DNA of 64,000 nt from assembly GCF_035083965.1 (NCBI RefSeq), contig NC_089722.1, positions 41,801,697 to 41,865,696 on the forward strand. The letters are read 5' to 3'. Shown in pieces: positions 48,044 to 59,124 of the stretch (positions are counted from its first letter, which is position 1; each line of letters opens with the position of its first letter). Both the position numbers and the translations under genes were made by a program. Source of the stretch: Branchiostoma lanceolatum. Lineage: Eukaryota; Chordata; Leptocardii; Amphioxiformes; Branchiostomatidae. The notes beneath the pieces are model-generated. The model was given only the letters and a program-made list of their open reading frames with translations, was not told where the DNA came from and did not search any database.

Positions 48044-51000
48044 TCATCTTTCCTTTCTAGACTGTTTCTTTCCCTTTGGAGACCTCTTCTCTTCTGCATT
48101 GCTGTCATCATCTTGTTCTGTTTCTTCTTTTTCAGATTCTTTCATTGCCCCTTTCCCCTCCTTTGCTGGTTGCTTTTGCTGTTGTTTCTTGTACCACCTG
48201 ATTGAGGAGAAAAAAAGAATCTTGATTGCATTTCAAGAAATAGAAAAAAAATAAGCAAATTGAGCTTTCTACATTTCTACACTGGTCATGTAAGGTTTTA
48301 AACAAAACTGGGAATGCAGTGAAAAACACATGTACAGTACATACACCATGTAATCTTCAAATACCAAATAGCATACCGCACATAATATACAATCTGTACA
48401 ATAAAAACAAATGTTTCTCTCCAAGTTACATCCATTCTGTGTGCATGTGAGTAGGATGAGTAACATTGTATCTGTGTGTGTGTGTGCGTGTGCGTGTGTG
48501 TGTGCGTGCGTGTGCGTGTGCGTGTGCGTGCGCGTGCGTGCGTGCGCGTGCGCGCGTGTGTGTGCGTGCGTGTGTGTGCGTGTGTGTGTGTGTGCGCACG
48601 CGCGCGTGTGTGTGTGTGCACGTGTGTGTTGGGGTGTGTGTGTCTTACCCAAGTGGAGAGGGGAGTTGTACCTGTAAGCTTGGAACAGAGACATGAGCAC
48701 AGGCACACTCATGGGCAGGAACAGGGGGATGTAGATGTTTATAATGGTTACTGTGGTGTAATGGTGAATGTGTGTGTATGAGTGTGTGTGTTTGATAACT
48801 ATGTGTCTTACCTGTAAGCTTGGAACAGAGACATGAGCACCGGCACACTCATGGGCAGGAACAGGGGGATGTAGATGTTTATAATGGTTACTGTGGTGTA
48901 ATGGTGAATGTGTGTGTATGAGTGTGTGTGTTTGATAACTATGTGTCTTACCTGTAAGCTTGGAACAGAGACATGAGTACAGGCACACTCATGGGCAGGA
49001 ACAGGGGGATGTAGATGTTTATAATGGTTACTGTGGTGTAATGGTGAATGTGTGTGTATGAGTGTGTGTGTTTGATAACTATGTGTCTTACCTGTAAGCT
49101 TGGAACAGAGACATGAGCACAGGCACACTCATGGGCAGGAACAGGGGATGTAGATGTTTATAATGGTTACTGTGGTGTAATGGTGAATGTGTGTGTATGA
49201 GTGTGTGTGTTTGATAATTATGTGTCTTACCTGTAAGCTTGGAACAGAGACATGAGCACAGGCACACTCATGGGCAGGAACAGGGGATGTAGATGTTTAT
49301 AATGGTTACTGTGGTGTAATGGTGAATGTGTGTGTATGAGTGTGTGTGTTTGATAACTATGTGTCTTACCTGTAAGCTTGGAACAGAGACATGAGCACAG
49401 GCACACTCATGGGCAGGAACAGGGGGATGTAGATGTTTATAATGGTTACTGTGGTGTAATGGTGAATGTGTGTGTATGAGTGTGTGTGTTTGATAACTAT
49501 GTGTCTTACCTGTAAGCTTGGAACAGAGACATGAGTACAGGCACACTCATGGGCAGGAACAGGGGATGTAGATGTTTATAATGGTTACTGTGGTGTTGGT
49601 GAATATCTGTGTATGTGTCTGTGTGTGTTTGATAACTATGTGTCTTACCTGTAAGCTTGGAACAGAGACATGAGCACAGGAACACTCATGGGCAGGAACA
49701 GGGGGATGTAGATGTTTATAATGGTTACTGTGGTGTTGGTGAATATCTGTATGTGTGTGTGTGTTTGATAACTATGTTTCTTACCTGTAAGCTTGGAACA
49801 GAGACATGAGCACAGGAACACTCATGGGCAGGAACAGGGGGATGTAGATGTTTATAATGGTTACTGTGGTGTTGGTGAATATCTGTGTATGTGTGTGTGT
49901 GTTTGATAACTATGTGTCTTACCTGTAAGCTTGGAACAGGGACATGAGTACAGGCACACTCATGGGCAGGAACAGGGGGATGTAGATGTTTATAATGGTT
50001 ACTGTGGTGTTGGTGAATATCTGTGTATGTGTGTGTGTGTTTGATAACTATGTGTCTTACCTGTAAGCTTGGAACAGGGACATGAGTACAGGCACACTCA
50101 TGGGCAGGAACAGGGGGATGTAGATGTTTATAAATTATGGTTACTGTGGTGTTGGTGAATGTGTGTGTATGAGTTTGTGTGTTTGATAATCATGTGTCTT
50201 ACCTGTAAGCTTGGAACAGGGACATGAGCACAGGCACACTCATGGGCAGGAACAGGGGGATGTAGATGTTTATAATGGTTACTGTGGTGTTGGTGAATAT
50301 CTGTGTATGAGTGTGTGTGTTTGATAACTATGTGTCTTACCTGTAAGCTTGGAACAGAGACATGAGCACAGGCACACTCATGGGCAGGAACAGGGGGATG
50401 TAGATGTTTATAATGGTTACTGTGGTGTTGGTGAATATCTGTGTATGTGTGTGTGTGTTTGATAACTATGTGTCTTACCTGTAAGCTTGGAACAGGGACA
50501 TGAGCGCAGGCACACTCATGGGCAGGAACAGGGGGATGTAGATGGTTATGGTCTGTGTGTGTGTGTTTGAGGGGGGGAGGCTTACATCTGCGGAGGGGGG
50601 TCTTACACACGTGTGTGAGTGTATGTACATGTATGTGTGTGTGGGGTGGTCTTACCTGTAAGCTTGGAACAGAGACATGAGCACAGGAACACTCATGGGC
50701 AGGAACAGGGGGATGTAGATGTTTATAATGGTTACTGTGGTGTTGGTGAATATCTGTGTATGTGTGTGTGTGTTTGATAACTATGTGTCTTACCTGTAAG
50801 CTTGGAACAGGGACATGAGCACAGGCACACTCATGGGCAGGAACAGGGGGATGTAGATGTTTATAATGGTTACTGTGGTGTAATGGTGAATGTGTGTGTA
50901 TGAGTGTGTGTGTTTGATAACTATGTGTCTTACCTGTAAGCTTGGAACAGAGACATGAGCACAGGCACACTCATGGGCAGGAACAAGGGGATGTAGATGT

Positions 51001-54000
51001 TTATAATGGTTACTGTGGTGTAATGGTGAATGTGTGTGTATGAGTGTGTGTGTTTGATAACTATGTGTCTTACCTGTAAGCTTGGAACAGAGACATGAGC
51101 ACAGGCACACTCATGGGCAGGAACAGGGGGATGTAGATGTTTATAATGGTTACTGTGGTGTTTGATAACTATGTGTCTTACCTGTAAGCTTGGAACAGAG
51201 ACATGAGCACAGGAACACTCATGGGCAGGAACAGGGGGATGTAGATGGCAAACTTCTGGTCTTCTGGGAAGTAGAGCAGCTCCAGCAGAGATGGGTCGAA
51301 GAAAGCCTTTTCTGTAAGATAAACAATTTCGACTTCAAAGTACGAAAAATTGTTGTAGACTGAGATCAAAGGCTTTTAATACCATATTTAACACATAATT
51401 TCAAACCTCTTTTAAGAAGGAGTACAAAAGTCTGCAGATCCTTCCCCAAATTTCCATCCTTAATCATTACCCAAGACCTGCCTAAAACTAAGAAAATCAA
51501 GACAATCTATGAAAATCTAGTTGTCTAACGAGATCTCAAATAACCAAACATAGGTGAAATCACTCCTCCAGAGGAATAAACAAACAAACAAGCAAACAAA
51601 CAAACATATAGTACTTTTGAAATGTAATTTTACAAAGCCTTACCTGACGAAAGTATTGCCTCTTTGGAGGCCTGGAAGGCTGCACTTATATCCCCGGCAG
51701 CTAGGAGGCGCTGTGCCTTCCTGATGGCGTCCACGGCCAGGTAAACCTGCCGCGCGATGTCGTCGTTTATCACGATGTTGCCGATCTCCCCGAGCAGCTG
51801 GGAGAGCGTAGCCAGGGTAGCGGTTGCCGTGGCAACATTCTCGACAGTCCGCACCCGCAGGAGGTGGTCATACTCCTGGAAGGAGGGAACATATGAAGAA
51901 ACAAATGAAGAAATTGGATAAATTTTGGAAATGGTCAAATGTTTCAATCCCACCCTCAACAGGAAAGGAGGCTACCCATTAAACTTTCTGGCACTTGGGG
52001 TTGAACATTAACCTGACTGTCTTTCTAGCAAACATGTACACGCTCTGAAAAATTTACAGATTCTAATCTGGATCTTAACAAGTAGCTGATTTTGCCAGGT
52101 TGCAATCTCCACCTTGACACAGACTTTGCAAACACCACAATTTTCCATGAAGCCCATACAGACTTTTTGACAAGTACAACGAACAGTGGACCACAGCTTA
52201 ACAGCCTGTCTGAAGGACTGTGATTGGCCACTGAAGGACCAGTACTGTGCATGTCGTGCAGGCCTCGAAATAGTGGGTGCATGTGCACCTGTGTGCACCC
52301 AAAATTGGAGCTGTGCACCTAATTTTTGACTGTGGGTGCACCAGTGCACCTAGATATTTTTGTAGGCTATAAGGTATGGGTACTATTCTACACTAGTATA
52401 CAGAAAATACTAGAGTGAAATGTAAGTATCTTGACTTACTTGACTTAGTTGACTTTTAGACAGAATAGCTAAAATTACCCTTCGTTGTATTCTACTTGAT
52501 GTTTCTAGTTAGCTTTAGAATTACAGATTGTAGTTCTTAAGAGCGTTAAACTTGGTAATTTTGTTTGGCTGACATTCAACTTTATTTTATGTGGTGCACG
52601 CAAAATTTTTTCTGTGCACCTAATTTTTTTTGTCAGGTGCACCAGCGCACCTATTTCCACAAATGAATTTCGAGCCCTGTCGTGCGAACAACAACAGCAG
52701 GGATTTGAACTTACAACCTCTTGGTCCAGAGGCAGGGCCACTAACCAGTGGACTATGCACGCTACAGTCTAAAAAATGATAAAAAAATTAAAAATAAAAA
52801 CCCACCCAGTCTGTGATGGCGGTGTTGTCAGCCGGCTCTACCACGATCCACGGGTCGGGTGGCAACTGGGCGACGCCTAGCAACAGGCGCAGGTGCGAGA
52901 GGAAGGTCTCCATGATGGGGAGCAGGTCAAGGGTCACGGTGCGCGGGAGGGAGGCATTCTTCGGTGGGGAGTCCAAGTTAACGATCTTCATGCCGCCCCA
53001 GCGAGGGCTGAAGAACGCGTTCGTTTCTGACTCCTTGCCTGGTCAGGAGTGGAAAAAACAGATTTCAACATTTATTTCTGTTTCCTTTAACATGTACAAG
53101 GGTGTCTCTCTCAGTGACTGGGCACTGCTTATCAGGGAGGTACAAACATTTGTTTTTGACTCCATGGCTAGGTAAAAACTAGGTTGTGCACAAGGAACTT
53201 TTTTATCCTGTTAATTGTATTAAGCTATATTCATACTGACCTTGCTCATTGTGGATGTACAGAGGAGAATGACCCCGTTCTGGGATGTACACCAAGAAGT
53301 GCACATTGGGATAAGTGGACACATGGGAGCCTGGGGTAAAACAAAAAAACTTTAATCGGACTCTATGATGAATATTTGCAAGAAAATGAAAAATCCAAAT
53401 TTCTTTTTCATACAATAAAACCTTTCATCTTAATTGCCACTCTTTTGAATGTCGTGGAAATCTTCATACTGTTCCGCCATATAGAAATTATTTACATAAT
53501 CTGGACTTTTAGACAGTCTAACATATCGGGCTACTGTGTGGGGTGAGTTGTTATGACCTGGAATCTTCATGGATGAGATTATAACACCCCAAATTTCCCT
53601 ATTTCTACATTTTTTTTCTTGCAAATCAGAGCAAAAGAAGTAAAATTTAGAACAGGACTATCTGCATCTAAAGCAGTGTTACTCTAGTGAGTGTTGTTCT
53701 GACCTAGCTTGGCTTCTACAGGGTTGATGGTGTGTGGCAGCTGGTCAGGGGTCAGGTAGTACGAGGCTCTGCGCTCATCACGGGCAGGGCGAACTGTCAG
53801 GTCGACGTAGTACAGCACCTGGGGAACAGGTCACAGGTGTAAGGTCAGGTCAAGAGTGTGAGGAAAAGGTCAGGGGTCAGGTAGGAGGAGGCTGTGCACT
53901 CATCACAAGCTGGATGAACTGTCAGATTGCCATAGTACAGCACCTGGGGGACAGGTCACAGGTTACAGGTCAAGTGGAAACTGTGGGGGAAAGGTCAGCA

Positions 54001-57000
54001 TGGAATTTCATTCACCAAAAGTCTTGATTTGATGCTGATGGCTCAGGGGAGGTTGTCAGCCCTCTGTATCGTAACAAGTTTGCGGATTGAAGAAGTTTTT
54101 TTTCTTCAAATGAATCCAAGCAAGTCTTTAAAAAAACAGTACAAAACATAATTTGCATCAACATGCTTTGGTTGGAACACAAAAAAAGACAAAACTAGAA
54201 AGGCCGTCATTTGCCCCTGAGCAAATACAGCATGTTTCGCCCATACTCCTCCCCAATCAATAAGTGGGCTGTCCCAAAATAACACCTGGGCAAATCGAAA
54301 TATTAACTACATGTAGAAAGGCAACATTTGCGAAAGCAACATACTTTGCCCATCTCCCTCTCCATGCATAAATTGACTGTTCCAAAATCACCAGTGCAAA
54401 AAAATCCCCTCTACAAGTTCTGCCCAAGAGCCTTCCGCATAGTTAAACAACTTCTTACAGCAAAGGCTTGCATGTTTTCCTGTAACATGACCTCAGGAAA
54501 CCTGAATAGAACACACATTCTTTGGCAAGCAGCAAATGGAACACACGGAACCTTAGATAGAACATGGATTCTTTGGCCAACAGCAAATGGAATGCGCGGA
54601 ACCTTAGATAGAACATGGAACGGGGACAGCACTTTTGGCCCCTTTTTGGTCTGAAAATAGCCCCAAAAGTCCCCAAAATGAAGCATTTTGAAGTGATGTA
54701 ACGTTGGGTAACATAAATTCGGGATTTTTCCGATAATGGTTGACTGAAATCAATCTAGCAGAACAATAAACCATCCTTTTTTTCTATAATTCTGTCAGTA
54801 TCATGTACTATCTTTGCACTAATCATATATATGGTAGATTTTGTCTCTAGTCGTGCTGACACCATAATATTTCAACTTGAAACTACCGTCCGCCGCACGC
54901 ACAATTACGGTGCTGTCGGACAGGGGGGCACATTAATTCGGGAGAGAAGATTCGTCTTGAATATCTTACCGCTAATCACATTTTATACAGCAGCTATTCG
55001 TTCCATCCTTGGCTTGAGGAGAGTGCTATGGATATAGACGTGTCCAAGTAAAAAAATACACGAAAAAACGGCCGTACCGCACACATCAGGCCAGTTCGGG
55101 TACAACCCGTGTGTTGAGTCGGTAGAACTTCACTCAAAGTCGGCCCATCGTCATCATCGGGCAACGTGTAACGTTACATTATTCATGGGAAGTTAGCTGG
55201 ATGCCGTAGCAATGGTAATACTACTATGTCCATGTGTTCCTTGTTGTGTTAGGAGCAAACTTTGAGGAAAATATCTTCCTCAGTCCACTATCACACGCAG
55301 CATTTAGACAAAAAAGTGTTCCTCACAAACCTTTGTCGTCTGCTTGACAACAGGATTCTGGTTAACAATATGGCGGCGGGAAAATACACGTGCCGTAGGT
55401 TGTAGCAACAGAGAGGAGTTTTGATGATTGATCACACTTAGAATCCAGTTGCAGGTTAGCAAAAGAGATTGTAATAAGTTGTCTTGTAAATAATTGTGTT
55501 GAGCAGGAAGCGGATGTGACATTTTTTCTTATAAACCAGCCGACAACCATGTTGTTTAATTCTCCCACGAAGTCCTCAGACTGTTCCAATAAGGGACGGA
55601 GAGTTTTTGACGTCGTCGCCTTATAATCCATGCTTATCGAAGCTTTTCAGACAGTGTTCTGAATAAGTAAGTCTGGCAGGTTTGCATTTCTAGCGGTATT
55701 ACTTATGTTGCATCTAGCACATATCCCTAAATACCCCGTTTTCGAAAAATCCCGAATTTAAGTACCCCGCGAATTTAGGTTACCCAACGTTACACCAAAA
55801 ATGTCATTGAATTCCTGTAGGGACATGTTCAAGGTACTCTTGTACCGAATTCCAGGTCATTTGCTTGTAGTACCAGGACACAGGAGCCCAAAATGTAATT
55901 TATGTCTAAAAATGCCCAAAAAAACCTCCATAAAAATGTTTTTAAGGCCTGTTTCGAAAAAATGAAATAATCGCCTAAGGGTATTTGCCATCTTTACCTC
56001 CATGCCAAATTTCAGGTCAGTTGGTTAAAAAATGGCGGAGTTGAATCCATTTGAAGATTTGGCAGGAGGAGAAGAAGAAGAACGTGAACAAAAACAATAT
56101 GTTGAGCCCATACCTATGGGCTCAACATAACAATACTACAAACATGAAGAAAAAATGTCCATGATGACCACAAAATATGGGTACAACTTTAATCTCCTCA
56201 GCCTACACAGTGTTAAACCAAAGGACAGAGGTACCCAACAGTCTGCCATCAAGCCGGGAAACAATAACTGGATAGAGTGAGTGAGTGAGTGAGTGAGTGA
56301 GTGAGTGAGTGAGTGAGTGAGTGAGTGAGTGAGTGAGTGAGTGAGTGAGTGAGTGAGTGAGTGAGTGAGAATAACAGCACACCTGTGAGAAGACTTTGAA
56401 CTCTGCCACGTCTGCCAGCCTGTCCAGGAAGGGGTTCAGATAGCTCGCCGTCGCCGCCTCCATGTCCCACTGGACGTCCAGCACGCTCGGGTCAGGGTTC
56501 AGAAGGCTAAAGGTCACCTCGTACCCCATGTTGGTCTTGAAGGCGCGCATCTGTTCCTTAGCAATGTTCTCCTGTGGACAGAGTCAGGGTCTGGTTTTAG
56601 AGCAATTACTTACATCTAATACTGGCTGTGCTTACCAAGACTAAGGCCTGAAGGCAGGCATCTGTTCTTTAGCAATGTTCTCCCAGTGTGAACAGAATCA
56701 GGGTCTGGTTTTAGAGCAATTAATTACATCTAATACTGGCTGTGCTTACCAAGACAATGTCACTGAGTGAGAATAACCCTCCCACAATAAAAAAAAGATT
56801 AATGATTCTCCTCTTCGAATTAAAACATAGGTGCCGAAAACAATTTGATTAGGTTGGTAGAACATAGGATATAGGAGCGCCACCTATTTCGGCTACTTAC
56901 AGTGGTGAGAAGCAGTACTCCAGTCAGTAGCTCTGATGACGGTGTATGAGAGACACGGAAACGTCAGCAGGTGAGACATTACTGGTTTTGTAAAAAGAAT

Positions 57001-58999
57001 CTCCAATATCCTAAAACATAGATTCTTCCCACAAATTGTTAACCATGATTCTCCCCACCTTGTCGTGCTGCGCTCCCGTTGCGGAGGTGAAAGTAGTTTT
57101 CAGTCTCTCGTCATTCACAAAGTAAGATCTGACCAGGTGAGCTGAGATTCGCACGTCTCGTGAGACGTCTACAAGTGGAAGGAAAGGGCCAAGAAGTAAG
57201 CTAAGATAAAGAAACACAATAGGTGAAATAGTCCATATCCCATTGAACAGTGGTCACAAAGACTTTCAATTTCTTCTCTTATTCCTAGATCTGGCAGCTG
57301 AGTCAGACACTTGCCATCCGTCTCTCTATGTACCAGGGCTGTCTTCAGGACTGTCTTCTCTCCATCCCAGGATGAAACATTTCCTTGTTCACCTCATCCA
57401 TTCAAAAACGTCATGATATGAAATTAGAACCTTCGTCAATGCAACTTTTAACATAAAAAAATTTCTGCTAGACTCTATTTTCATGTTCATTTATCAATTT
57501 GGTGCTATTCTATTAGATCTGAGAAGCAAGAAATAAAGTTGCCTTTGCCTAAAATATTTTGGCTTAAGATTCCTTTTTTTTTACACCTTATAGAACCTCT
57601 TCTTACAACTAAATTAAAAGTTGTACTGGTCGGCAACCAGAGTTTCTGGTTAAGATAAAAGGAGTACGTTTTGGTTTAAGACATAAGTCATAAGGAAGAG
57701 AACCTGAGACATCCTCACCTCCTGAAGACTTGACGAAAGCTGTCCTGTGCCGGCCGATGTAAGCCGTCGCCTCCAGACTGCTGTCTTTAGCCAGTAGGTA
57801 CACCGTACAACTCCCTACAGCTGAGGGCTTCAGATGGGTCAGCCTCGAGTCAAGGGCTGGGCATGGATGTGGGGAAAAGGAACCAGAAAATGAGAATGCA
57901 TGCTACTGCAATTGGTTGTAGTCCTTGGAAGGGACGTTAAGCCATGGTCCACTGTTCAGGTGAAAGAGTCTTCTGTTAGGGGCGTAGTCTAGGATGGGAT
58001 GTAAAGCCGAATGTCTTGTGTTTGAGGAGAGCTTAAACCTCGAGTATGTTTCAGGTCTCATGAAAAGAGTGGAGATCCATCCAGGTGTGAGTGGTTCAAC
58101 CTTATAGTCCAGTCTTTCACAGCTTGTTCCTACAGTAAAACTGGTGTGTAACACCTAAAGGCGGTTTACTAGTTATGCAAAATAAAGAAACCAAAGTTCC
58201 CACCTTCCATGGATCCATTCTGGTTGATGACTGTTCGTTCGTCCTTGTTGGTGGTGCGGACCTTGATGTCGTAGTGGGGTGAGATGGGACTGTAGGCCGT
58301 GCCTGCTTACCATAAAAAATTATACAAACAAATATGCATTAAGGGCCACATTTGGTACAGCATTTGGTACTGTAGTGATACCTAGCAGCCATATGCAAAG
58401 TAGAATCCGAGATGGCGTATCCCACTTTGGTTGTGTGTAAGGAATTTAAAACTGATAAAACTAATATTAAGTATGCATTGAGTGTGACAATTCAGACCTT
58501 TGCCCTAGATGTTATGTCAATAGTTCATGTAGGAAATTAACAATAAAATCAAGTTTCTATGACCTTGATATTCTAAATAGGAGCTGTAAAATATGCAACA
58601 GGAACGTAACTTTACCTGTGCCGAGGTACTATATACTTGATATTACCTGTGTCCAGGTATTCTATCTAACATTACTAGTACCTGTGTCCAGGTGTGATAT
58701 TTACCTGTGTCCAGGTGCTGGTCCACCTGTTCCCTCCAGTCCAACAGGTCCTGAGGCTGGGTCTGTAGAGGAAGGACAAACTCCACTCCCACGTTATAGA
58801 TGACCTTGAGAAGGGGGAGGGGCGCTGTTAGTGTTGGCTGTAACTGCCGGTTATCATGACATAGGGGGGAGGACAGTGAACGTATAAAGCATGCTGCCTC
58901 ACAATCTCCTGATCCTACATACAAATGTGGACCATAACCATGTACATACACACACATACATTCACAAGAACACAAGAACAAACACACACATGTACACAT

Positions 59000-59048
<49 letters not shown>

Positions 59049-59081
59049 CTCACACACATCTACACACACAGACACACACAT

Positions 59082-59124
<43 letters not shown>

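Noticed and set aside
48269-48988. 239-codon His/Thr-rich minus-strand frame
   Set aside because: Translation of the TG simple repeat and the first array units.
50128-50970. 280-codon minus-strand open frame ([11 protein letters not shown] repeats)
   Set aside because: It is an alternative frame through the PIGS donor array; unit length and frame, not selection, keep it open.
48650-51245. CRISPR-like regularly spaced repeats
   Set aside because: The 'spacers' are also repeated, the unit contains a coding exon end and a donor, and the genome is an animal's.
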